Assembly: GCA_910579125.1 (NCBI GenBank)
Contig: CAJTTH010000047.1
Coordinates: 1-9,826, forward strand
DNA from: an uncultured Oscillospiraceae bacterium
GTDB taxonomy: Bacteria; Bacillota; Clostridia; Oscillospirales; Ruminococcaceae
Direction: 5' to 3'
DNA: 9,826 nucleotides
Shown one piece after another: positions 1-5,480 of this stretch. Within the stretch, counting starts at the first letter, position 1. Every line of letters begins with the position of its first letter. A program made the translations under genes and the position numbers. The notes beneath the pieces are model-generated. The model saw only the letters and a list, made by a program, of their open reading frames with translations. It did not search any database and was not told the DNA's origin.

Positions 1-21
1 TAAATTTATGCAGGTATACGG

Positions 22-53
22 TTTAATAAATCGGCGGGGCGCTGCTCCGCCGA
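22..53 (-). terminator. GC-rich hairpin, possible leftward terminator
   Basis: A 10-bp stem (31-40 with 44-53, one G-U pair) closes a 3-base loop. Read on the minus strand the hairpin is followed by TTTATTAAA, a modest U-rich tail. On the plus strand the following bases (aagcggttcttg) are a poor tail. It could end a leftward transcript, for instance one from the divergent promoter at 454-459, but the tail is weak. Confidence 0.35.
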
Positions 54-119
54 AAGCGGTTCTTGTTGTGCCGTGTTATTTTCCCCAAAAAATCTGCTTG
101 TTTGTATTGATGCAAGTCA

Positions 120-139
120 AATTGTAGCGGAATTGTAGC
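120..139. repeat. Direct repeat AATTGTAGC x2, left putative integrase arm site
   Basis: AATTGTAGC occurs at 120-128 and again at 131-139, giving an 11-bp period, about 55 bp left of the tRNA fragment. Tyrosine integrases of phages and integrative elements often bind short direct repeats with a period near one helical turn in the arms of their att sites. The repeat itself is seen directly. Its role is inferred from position and from the matching arrangement on the right (311-330). Confidence 0.45.
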
Positions 140-192
140 AGTGGGCTTCGTGGGTTCTCATTGCAAAAGAGATCGGACTTGTTTGTGTGGTA

Positions 193-239
<47 letters not shown>

Positions 240-245
240 TAGATA

Positions 246-284
246 AAGCCGCTTGAACAAAGGTTTGAGCGGTTTTTCTTTTTG
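246..284 (+). terminator. Rho-independent terminator of the tRNA-Met unit
   Basis: A 13-bp stem (246-258 with 263-275, including three G-U pairs) closes an AAAG loop and runs into a T-rich tail (273-284). It begins 6 bases after the CCA end, the normal place for a tRNA terminator. It has travelled with, or stayed next to, the tRNA fragment. Confidence 0.8.
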
Positions 285-310
285 TCTTGAAATCTCTGAC
301 ACCGCCGCTT

Positions 311-330
311 TTTCTAACACATTTCTAACA
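311..330. repeat. Direct repeat TTTCTAACA x2, right putative integrase arm site
   Basis: TTTCTAACA occurs at 311-319 and 322-330, again with an 11-bp period, on the other side of the tRNA fragment from the AATTGTAGC pair. The repeat sequence differs from the left pair. If both are arm sites they would belong to two integrases, meaning two elements abut at this tRNA fragment. Seen: the repeats. Inferred: their function. Confidence 0.4.
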
Positions 331-340
331 ATCACGATTT

Positions 341-424
341 TCAAAAGTTGAAACCTACTCTTTGCAGCAATTGTTTTGCCGTGAAACCGCGCCGTAATTC
401 AGCCGCGGCAAATCGGTCTGCCAT
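341..424 (-). CDS. Possible 27-residue peptide behind the leftward promoter
   Basis: A small open frame starts with ATG at 424, about 22 bases after the transcription start expected from the leftward -10 box (454-459), and ends at TGA 341-343. A purine-rich AGAGGACGACGGGG stretch in the leader could serve as a poor ribosome site. The peptide begins MADRFAAAELRRGFTAKQLL and has no domain I recognise. It could be a genuine phage microprotein, a truncated remnant of the repressor or integrase side of a lysogeny module, or noise. Its position downstream of a credible promoter is the only real support. Confidence 0.2.
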   Translation of the reverse strand: MADRFAAAELRRGFTAKQLLQRVGFNF

Positions 425-453
425 ATCCCGAGCCCCGTCGTCCTCTTGGATAA

Positions 454-529
454 ATAATACCACATACTGTTCTGCAAATATCTGCAAGAAAAAACTTGCA
501 GTTTTTTGCAGTAACGGCTATTATATAAT
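454..529. promoter_or_regulatory. Symmetric divergent promoter with four-half-site operator
   Basis: A plus-strand -10 box TATAAT (524-529) drives the DnaD-like gene at 553. A minus-strand -10 box TATTAT (complement of 454-459) faces left. Between them lie CTGCAA at 472-477 and 482-487 and TTGCAG at 496-501 and 506-511. The half-sites in each pair start 10 bp apart, and the central pair extends to CTGCAAG-N6-CTTGCAG. The half-sites and both -10 boxes share one symmetry centre, between 491 and 492. Each -10 lies exactly 12 bp from the outer half-site. Neither promoter has a good -35 at 17 bp, so the half-sites overlap the -35 zones. This is the architecture of a phage-type genetic switch, with one repressor silencing both directions. 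The repressor gene is not in the window. Confidence 0.7.
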
Positions 530-552
530 AGGTGCAGAAAGGAAGTGCTTTT

Positions 553-1335
553 ATGAACAATACGGGCTTTATACAGCTGCCGCGGAAAATCCGCGAATGG
601 ACTTGGTACGGCAAGCTGAACACACGCGCGGTTTTTCTGCATATTCTGTTGGGAGCTTCTTGGGAAGATGAAACGGTGCGCGGGATCAAGATTCGACGCG
701 GGCAATTCTTAACTACCGTCAAGGAGCTGGCTTTTGAAAACGAATTAACAATTCGACAAACAAGAACGGCACTTGAACGCTTGAAATCGACAAACGACAT
801 AGCAATCAAAACAAGCACGCAATTCAGCATTATAACGGTAAATAATTACGACGCTCTCATCTCCTGCGACAAACAAATCGACAAACAGGTGACAAACCAA
901 CGACAAACCATTCAGCAGACAAACGGCAAACCTACATTATTAAATAATAAAACAAGAAAAGAAGAAGCCGAAGAAGCGGCGTCAGCGGCGGCTTTCGCGG
1001 AAGATAATGTTGCTTTTGTTGTCGGCAAATACAACGGGATCTGCAAGAGCCTACCGAGTATTAAGCCGAATATCGCCGTTCAGCACAAAGCGGAGCTTAT
1101 AAGCAAAGCGGCCGCAATTATGGGAGGTATGACTTTTGAGGAGTTGTTTTCGCTTGTAGAGCAAAGCGACTTTTTAAGCGGCAGAAGCGGCAGGTTCAAA
1201 GCGAACTTCGAGTGGATAATGAAGCCCGATAATCTTGCGAAAATCGTTTCGGGAGCATACTCGGAGAACTACGGCGGCGCAAAAGCAAAAGCCGTTCCGA
1301 CTGCGGCGGACTACGAGGTTTCGCTGTATGATTAA
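553..1335 (+). CDS. Phage-type DnaD-like replisome organizer
   Basis: A predicted phage replication initiator that would bind the origin and recruit the helicase loader encoded next door. Residues 1-95 are a winged-helix domain of the phage replisome-organizer type, with the typical RQTRTALERLKS recognition region followed by an IITVNNYDAL strand. Residues ~100-150 are a polar Q/N/K-rich linker. The C-terminal ~110 residues carry the SDFLSG...FEWIMKPDNLAKI motif common to phage DnaD-like proteins. I chose ATG 553 over GTG 532 because AAGGAAG sits about 7 bases before 553 and the GTG lies only 3 bp from the -10 box. The gene contains seven GACAAAC heptamers, five clustered at 868-924, read in all three codon frames, so the repetition is at DNA level. 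The 5' half is AT-rich and the 3' half GC-rich, suggesting mosaic origin. Family assignment is confident from motifs, but the exact partner and origin are inferred. Confidence 0.85.
   Translation: MNNTGFIQLPRKIREWTWYGKLNTRAVFLHILLGASWEDETVRGIKIRRGQFLTTVKELAFENELTIRQTRTALERLKSTNDIAIKTSTQFSIITVNNYDALISCDKQIDKQVTNQRQTIQQTNGKPTLLNNKTRKEEAEEAASAAAFAEDNVAFVVGKYNGICKSLPSIKPNIAVQHKAELISKAAAIMGGMTFEELFSLVEQSDFLSGRSGRFKANFEWIMKPDNLAKIVSGAYSENYGGAKAKAVPTAADYEVSLYD
868..924 (+). repeat. Iteron array, five GACAAAC, putative phage origin
   Basis: GACAAAC occurs at 868-874, 880-886, 891-897, 902-908 and 918-924 (steps of 12, 11, 11 and 16 bp). Two outliers lie upstream at 755-761 and 789-795. Within the host gene the copies fall in different codon phases (D-K-Q twice, then T-N, R-Q-T, T-N), so protein repetition does not explain them. 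Near-helical spacing inside an initiator gene, next to an AT-rich tract, matches the layout of origins such as phage lambda ori inside gene O. The initiator encoded by the same gene is the natural binder. This role is inferred, not shown. Confidence 0.6.
932..963. other. AT-rich tract beside the iterons, possible unwinding element
   Basis: Directly after the last GACAAAC and a partial copy (GCAAAC at 926-931) comes a tract made almost only of A and T on either strand (cattattaaataataaaac and following). It is much more AT-rich than the surrounding genes. In iteron origins the duplex-opening region lies in this position. It codes for the linker of the DnaD-like protein, so a purely coding explanation (Asn/Lys-rich linker) remains possible. 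Confidence 0.4.
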
Positions 1336-1384
1336 GCGGAGAGCCGCCGCACCTGTTTCGGCTCAGGAAATTGTGAGGTATTGA
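1328..1384 (+). CDS. Possible 18-residue coupling ORF
   Basis: An ATG at 1328 overlaps the stop of the DnaD-like gene and opens a frame MIKRRAAAPVSAQEIVRY that ends with TGA at 1382-1384, one base before the ATG of the helicase loader. Such an arrangement could couple translation of the two genes, or be the stub of a decayed small phage gene. No clear ribosome site of its own is visible and no family is recognised. Confidence 0.2.
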   Translation: MIKRRAAAPVSAQEIVRY

Positions 1385-1385
1385 G

Positions 1386-2225
1386 ATGAATATTTACGAT
1401 GAAATTATGTTGAATTTGGCGCAGACGTCGCTGATAAACACCGTCCGCAGCGACGGCGACTACGAGGAAAACGGCTTGCTGTACTGCGGAAAATGCCGAA
1501 CACCCAAGCAGAGCTACCGCGAGATAGGCGGCAGGCAGGTGCTTTTCGGGCAGACCTGCGAATGCGAAGCGGCGCGTTTAAACGCCGAAAAAGCCGCCGA
1601 AGAGGAAGCTCGGCGGCGGCAGATAATTGAGTATCGCCGCGAGAAATGTATCGGCGACGCGGCGTACCGCAGGCTGAATTTCGCGGCAGATAACGGCTCC
1701 TGTCCGAAAGCGGTTGATACCGCGAAATGGTATTGCGGGAATTTCGCCGCAATGCTGTCGGAGAACAAGGGCTTGCTGTTTATGGGAACAGTCGGCACGG
1801 GCAAGACGTTCGCGGCGTGCTGTATCGCCAACGAGCTTGTGGAGCGGGGTTACGACGTGTGGCTCACGACTATGCTGCCGCTGCTGCGGAGCGCGGGGGA
1901 TTTCGCCAAGGCGGACGGCGTTTTTGAACGCGTCGCCAAGGTCGACCTGCTTGTCCTTGACGACTTCGGCACTACCAAATCCACCGAGCGCAGCAACGAG
2001 CTGCTGTTTGAAATTATCGACACCAGAGCGCGTTCGGGCAAGCCGCTTATCGTTACCACCAACCTCTCCCCCGAAATGATGAAGCAGCCCGACAACCTCG
2101 CTCTCGCGCGCGTCTACGACCGCGTTATCGCGATGTGCTCCTGCGAGCGTTCGCCCGTAATACTCAACGGCGGCTCGATAAGAGCGGCGGTCGCGAGGGA
2201 GAAGCACGCTCCCGTCCGCGCGTGA
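1386..2225 (+). CDS. Phage-type DnaC-like helicase loader (AAA+ ATPase)
   Basis: A 279-residue AAA+ ATPase of the DnaC/IstB-like family, predicted to load the replicative helicase onto the element's origin together with the DnaD-like organizer upstream. An N-terminal zinc-binding set C34-x2-C37 ... C58-x-C60 precedes the ATPase core. The core has Walker A GTVGTGKT (134-141), Walker B LLVLDD (188-193), sensor-1 VTTN (223-226) and a likely arginine finger near R246 in the YDRV segment. Start at ATG 1386 has GTGAGG about 7 bases upstream. IstB transposition helpers share the fold, but no transposase is adjacent and the zinc cluster and neighbour favour helicase loading. It differs clearly from the host loader at 3350-4324. 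It ends 3 bp before the convergent stop of pfkA, with no terminator between. Confidence 0.85.
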   Translation: MNIYDEIMLNLAQTSLINTVRSDGDYEENGLLYCGKCRTPKQSYREIGGRQVLFGQTCECEAARLNAEKAAEEEARRRQIIEYRREKCIGDAAYRRLNFAADNGSCPKAVDTAKWYCGNFAAMLSENKGLLFMGTVGTGKTFAACCIANELVERGYDVWLTTMLPLLRSAGDFAKADGVFERVAKVDLLVLDDFGTTKSTERSNELLFEIIDTRARSGKPLIVTTNLSPEMMKQPDNLALARVYDRVIAMCSCERSPVILNGGSIRAAVAREKHAPVRA

Positions 2226-2228
2226 CGC

Positions 2229-3314
2229 TCAATCGCCGAAGGAAATGCCGATATCCCGCGCGGTCTTAACTATCTGGCTGTCGTCGGTGACGAATTTCGT
2301 CTTCATCGCAACGTCGCCGAGGGAGTTTTCGGTTATCTTGCCGTCGACCATGGCAACGGTAAAGCCGAACTTCTCCTGTTTGAGCAGCCGCGCCGCGTGA
2401 GCGCCGAACTGCGTTGCAAGAAGCCTGTCGTAAGCCGAGGGCGAGCCGCCGCGCAGAATATGCCCGGGAACGACCGTTCTGGTCTCAAGCCCCGTTTTTT
2501 CCTCGATAGTCCTTGCGATACGCGTTGTCGCCGTGACCTCGCCGCGCTCCGCACGCGCCTTTGCCCGCTCCTTTTTCTTGAGCTTAGCCTCCTCGACGTC
2601 GAACGCTCCCTCCGCGACCGCAAGGATAGAGAACTCCTTGCCCGCGTCCGCGCGTCTTTGGCAAGCCTTTGCCACCTTGTCAATGTCGAACGGTATCTCT
2701 GGGATAAGGATAATGTCCGCGCCGCCCGCAACGCCGCTGTACAGCGTAAGCCAGCCCGCCTTGTTGCCCATTATCTCGATGACCATAATGCGGCTGTGGG
2801 AGTTTGCGGTGGTGTGTATGCGGTCGATGACCTCCGTTCCTATGTCGACGGCGGTGTGAAACCCGAACGTAACGTCCGTGCCGTAAATGTCGTTGTCGAT
2901 GGTCTTGGGCAGTCCGATAACGTTCAAGCCCTCCTCGGAGAGCATATTCGCGGTCTTGTGAGTGCCGTTGCCGCCGAGCGTGAACAGACAGTCGAGCTTA
3001 AGCTCCTTGTAGGTCTGCTTCATCTCCTTGACCTTGTCAACGTTGTCGTCCCCGATTATCTGCATCATCTTGTAGGGCGTGCGCTTCGTGCCGAGGATAG
3101 TGCCGCCCGTCGTCAGAATTCCCGAGAAATCGGACGGAGACATTATCTTGTAGTCGCCGTGGATAAGCCCGTGATACCCGTCGTGAATGCCGATTATCTC
3201 CACCTTGTCGTCGCCGAAGGTCTCGTAGGTCGCCTTTGCGACGCCGCGAATGGTCGCGTTAAGTCCGGGGCAGTCGCCGCCGCTTGTAAGGATACCGATT
3301 TTAAGTTTTCCCAT
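2229..3314 (-). CDS. pfkA: 6-phosphofructokinase, mixed G/K signature
   Basis: Phosphorylates fructose 6-phosphate to fructose 1,6-bisphosphate, the committed step of glycolysis, in the cytoplasm. The 361-residue chain has the phosphoryl-donor loop SGGDCPGLN (11-19), GGNGT (114-118), the catalytic PKTIDND (136-142, base D140), MGNKAGWL (182-189) and the substrate-binding GHILRGGSPSAYDR segment. At the donor-selectivity positions it has Gly117 (E. coli Gly104, ATP-type) together with Lys137 (E. coli Gly124 position, Lys in PPi enzymes). This mix is known from PPi-like but ATP-using PFKs such as the trypanosomal enzyme, so ATP use is the better guess. Asn116 replaces the Asp usual at E. coli position 103 (magnesium site), which is unusual. 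GGAGGT lies 5 bases before ATG 3314. It is the last gene of the dnaD-like/dnaC-like operon, 35 bp after the loader. Confidence 0.93.
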   Translation of the reverse strand: MGKLKIGILTSGGDCPGLNATIRGVAKATYETFGDDKVEIIGIHDGYHGLIHGDYKIMSPSDFSGILTTGGTILGTKRTPYKMMQIIGDDNVDKVKEMKQTYKELKLDCLFTLGGNGTHKTANMLSEEGLNVIGLPKTIDNDIYGTDVTFGFHTAVDIGTEVIDRIHTTANSHSRIMVIEIMGNKAGWLTLYSGVAGGADIILIPEIPFDIDKVAKACQRRADAGKEFSILAVAEGAFDVEEAKLKKKERAKARAERGEVTATTRIARTIEEKTGLETRTVVPGHILRGGSPSAYDRLLATQFGAHAARLLKQEKFGFTVAMVDGKITENSLGDVAMKTKFVTDDSQIVKTARDIGISFGD

Positions 3315-3326
3315 AGTTTACCTCCA

Positions 3327-3346
3327 AATTAAATGCCGTAGCGGCA
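3327..3346 (-). promoter_or_regulatory. Small hairpin between loader gene and pfkA
   Basis: TGCCG (3334-3338) and CGGCA (3342-3346) form a perfect 5-bp stem with a 3-base loop. On the transcribed strand it is followed by TTTAATTT just before the pfkA ribosome site. It is too short and its tail too interrupted for a strong terminator. It might lower read-through or act as an mRNA end barrier between the replication genes and pfkA. No separate pfkA promoter is evident in the 35-bp gap. Confidence 0.25.
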
Positions 3347-3349
3347 AAA

Positions 3350-4324
3350 TTATCCGTTTATTTTCAGCCTGTTGTCGTCGCCGCGGAAGATAAGCACTCT
3401 CATGCTGAACAATCTCGACCACAGCCTGTCCTGATAGCGCGCCTTTATCTGCGCCATTTCGAGGTTGGTGTTGATTATCATGGGCAGCGAACGGCTCTGC
3501 CGCGCGTTTATCATCTCGTAGAGCAGCGCGGTGTAGCGGTCGGTGTTGTTTTCCGCGCCGAGGTCGTCGAGGATAAGCAGCTCGCAGCCCGTGACAAGCT
3601 CCATTGTGTCGCCCTCGGCGTTCTTGAACTGCTCCTTGTCGAGCCGTCTCAGCAGCTCGGGCACCGAGCCGTAGATGACGCAGAAGCCCTTGCGGATAAG
3701 CTCGTTGGCGACCGCGAGCGACAAATGCGTTTTGCCCAGCCCCGTGTTCCCCATCATGAACAGCCCGTAGCCCTTGCCGTTAAAATCGTTCGCGAACCGT
3801 CTGCATTCGTCGTAATTCTTCATCATGATACTGCGCGGAGTTTCGCCGAATTCGGGGTCGACCGCCGTAGGGTAAAGGTCGAGCCGAAACGCTTCAAACG
3901 AGCTCAGCCGCAGCGGCGAATGCGAATTGAGGTCTTCGGCGGCGGCGACGTTCAGCAGCCTGTTGAAGCACTCGCACCATTTGCCGTCGACGGTTCCCGT
4001 ATCGCGGCATTTTTCGCAGGTGAATATCGGCGCGAGATAATTTGCGGGATAGCCGTTCTCGACAAGCAGCCGTTCCATTTCGCGCTGTATCTCGAGGTTG
4101 CTGCTCACCGCCTCACGCACACGAACGTCCGAATCGGGCGCTTTCGCGGCGACGGCGGCGACTATATCCGTCATTGTATCGGCGAGCCGTATTTCCAGCT
4201 CGCAGTACTTCGGTATCCTGCCGTGAATTTCCATGCGGCGGCTGTCCTCGGTTTGCTTGTTTGCCGCCCGTCGGCTCGCGAGCCGCTTCTGCGCCGTCTC
4301 AAAAAATCTTTTATCCAAAGCCAT
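3350..4324 (-). CDS. Host DnaC/DnaI-type helicase loader (AAA+ ATPase)
   Basis: A 324-residue primosomal ATPase that should load the replicative DNA helicase during chromosome replication initiation and restart. Residues 1-100 are a helical, charged N-terminal region as in DnaI, the helicase-binding part. A zinc knuckle C103-x2-C106 ... C117-x-C119 follows. The AAA+ core has Walker A GNTGLGKT (192-199), Walker B LLILDD (249-254), sensor-1 NTN (285-287) and basic residues R300/R304 in QDRLWSRL near the expected arginine finger. AGAGGT lies before ATG 4324. It starts 15 bp after the DnaD-family gene, so the two are co-transcribed, the usual Firmicutes partnership. Its longer N-terminus and chromosomal setting separate it from the phage-like loader at 1386-2225. 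Confidence 0.9.
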   Translation of the reverse strand: MALDKRFFETAQKRLASRRAANKQTEDSRRMEIHGRIPKYCELEIRLADTMTDIVAAVAAKAPDSDVRVREAVSSNLEIQREMERLLVENGYPANYLAPIFTCEKCRDTGTVDGKWCECFNRLLNVAAAEDLNSHSPLRLSSFEAFRLDLYPTAVDPEFGETPRSIMMKNYDECRRFANDFNGKGYGLFMMGNTGLGKTHLSLAVANELIRKGFCVIYGSVPELLRRLDKEQFKNAEGDTMELVTGCELLILDDLGAENNTDRYTALLYEMINARQSRSLPMIINTNLEMAQIKARYQDRLWSRLFSMRVLIFRGDDNRLKING

Positions 4325-4339
4325 TCGTTTACCTCTTCA

Positions 4340-5341
4340 TCAGCCCTCGGTCTTGTAACGGTTCTTTATCTTGGACATAACGTCGTTCATATCGAAGGAC
4401 GAGCTTGAGCTTGCCGCGACCTTAAGCGGCTTCTTCCGCGACTGCGCGTTCTGCTCGGCGGCGGCGGGGGAGCGTATTCCCTCGTTTTTCCAGCTCTCCA
4501 GTATCTTGTTTGCGTATTCGGGCTTCCATTCGCTTATCTGGTCGACGGTTTTTTCGTAGGCGAGCAGCACCATATCCTCGCCGAAGCCCCAGTCCTCCGT
4601 CCACGTCTTGATGTAGCGGCGCATTTTAACGGATAGCTTCGTCGTCATTTCCATTGCGTCGCGCAGACGCGTTTCTACCGCGTTCTGCTTTTCGAGCACC
4701 AGAATACGCGCGTTGGCAAGCTCTATGGTGTCTATTTCCTCGGCAGCCCAATCGGCGGCGACGGTCTGTATGTAGCCGGGGGAAGTTTTTCCCTCTTTAA
4801 AGCAGTAATTCAGCAGCATAAGCGCCACGCCCGCGGGCAGTCCGTAATGGTCGACGAGCGAGATGACGAGCTGATTTTCGCGCTGCCGCAGCGGGCGGGC
4901 GTACAGCAGCTCCGCCTCCTTGAACAGCACCTGCAAATCCTTGTCCGTCTTTATTCTGTCCGCGACCTCGCCCGACGATACGGTCACGGGCTTGACGGCG
5001 GTCACGGTGCTCGCGGTAGCCGTCGGGGCAGGGGAGACCGCCGTCTCCGAAGCCTTGGCGGTCTCGTCGGCGCGGCTTTCGGGAGCGGCAGCAAATCCGT
5101 CGTCATAGCGGATAATTCCGCGCTGTATCCAGAACAGCGCCGCGTCCTCAAGCTCGCCGCGTTCGCGGAAGCCCAGCTCCGCGTTCAGCCTTTCCTCCGT
5201 GAACTCCTTGCCGCCGTGCCGCAGCAGGAACAGCAGCAGCTTCAGCGCGTTTCCGTTCGCGAGCTTGATATATTTGTCAACAACGCTCGACGGAACGGCA
5301 AACACGCTGTTCCAGTCGCCCGCGTTCAATGAATATTTCAT
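4340..5341 (-). CDS. Host DnaD-domain primosome protein
   Basis: A 333-residue DnaD/DnaB-family replication protein, expected to help open and remodel origin DNA and to recruit the helicase loader encoded next. Residues 1-85 form a winged-helix-like N-terminal domain. Residues ~85-125 are an Ala/Thr/Val-rich flexible linker. Two DnaD-type helical domains follow (~125-205 with YIQTVAADWAAEEI, and ~225-290 with YANKILESWKNEGI, the family's Y-x3-I-x3-W signature). A Ser-rich tail precedes a basic C-terminus. I chose ATG 5341 (M17 of the longest frame) because the frame's first ATG at 5389 lies inside the promoter, upstream of the expected transcription start. GGTGAT precedes 5341. First gene of the operon with the loader and pfkA. 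Confidence 0.88.
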   Translation of the reverse strand: MKYSLNAGDWNSVFAVPSSVVDKYIKLANGNALKLLLFLLRHGGKEFTEERLNAELGFRERGELEDAALFWIQRGIIRYDDGFAAAPESRADETAKASETAVSPAPTATASTVTAVKPVTVSSGEVADRIKTDKDLQVLFKEAELLYARPLRQRENQLVISLVDHYGLPAGVALMLLNYCFKEGKTSPGYIQTVAADWAAEEIDTIELANARILVLEKQNAVETRLRDAMEMTTKLSVKMRRYIKTWTEDWGFGEDMVLLAYEKTVDQISEWKPEYANKILESWKNEGIRSPAAAEQNAQSRKKPLKVAASSSSSFDMNDVMSKIKNRYKTEG

Positions 5342-5379
5342 CACATCACCGATTTTCTCAAAAATTCCTTTACATATAA

Positions 5380-5408
5380 ATAATACCACAATTACATATT
5401 TTTTTCAA
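5380..5408 (-). promoter_or_regulatory. Sigma-A promoter of the dnaD-like/dnaC-like/pfkA operon
   Basis: On the minus strand TTGAAA (complement of 5403-5408), a 17-bp spacer, then TATTAT (complement of 5380-5385). The spacer ends in TGTGG, giving the 15-mer TGTGGTATTATTTAT shared with the leftward phage promoter and, with one change, the gltA promoter. The implied start near 5373 leaves a leader of about 30 bases. Confidence 0.85.
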
Positions 5409-5428
5409 GAGGAATTTTACGCTTTGAC

Positions 5429-5462
5429 GAAAAAAGAGGCAAGAAGCTCGCTCCTTACCTCT
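5429..5462 (-). terminator. Rho-independent terminator after gltA
   Basis: A 9-bp stem (5435-5443 with 5454-5462, one G-U pair) is followed on the minus strand by a run of five or more T (5430-5434). It begins about 20 bp after the gltA stop and ends about 20 bp before the -35 box of the next operon, so it insulates the two units. Confidence 0.85.
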
Positions 5463-5480
5463 AAGTATTAGTACAGGTTC

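Larger units (their letters stand above)
1..192. other. End of an integrated element, no gene seen
   Basis: This stretch lies to the left of the tRNA-Met 3' fragment, where the body of an element integrated into that tRNA should be. I find no convincing coding frame. The reading frames through it are short, lack ribosome binding sites, and look unlike the genes further right. What it holds is one GC-rich hairpin (31-53) and a pair of direct repeats (120-139). An integrase gene may lie just beyond the left edge, but nothing in the window shows it. Confidence 0.4.

Noticed and set aside
506..529. TTGCAG at 506-511 as the -35 box of the phage gene
   Set aside because: The spacing to TATAAT is only 12 bp, too short for sigma-A. 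Its symmetric partners fit an operator half-site better.
868..924. CRISPR array
   Set aside because: Repeats are 7 bp with 4-9 bp gaps and lie inside a coding gene, unlike CRISPR repeats and spacers.
1386..2225. IstB-type transposition helper
   Set aside because: The fold is shared, but there is no IstA transposase or insertion-sequence end nearby, and the zinc cluster plus the DnaD-like neighbour point to helicase loading.
2397..3332. 311-residue plus-strand frame opposite pfkA
   Set aside because: Shadow frame of a GC-rich gene with all PFK motifs on the other strand. No start signal of its own.
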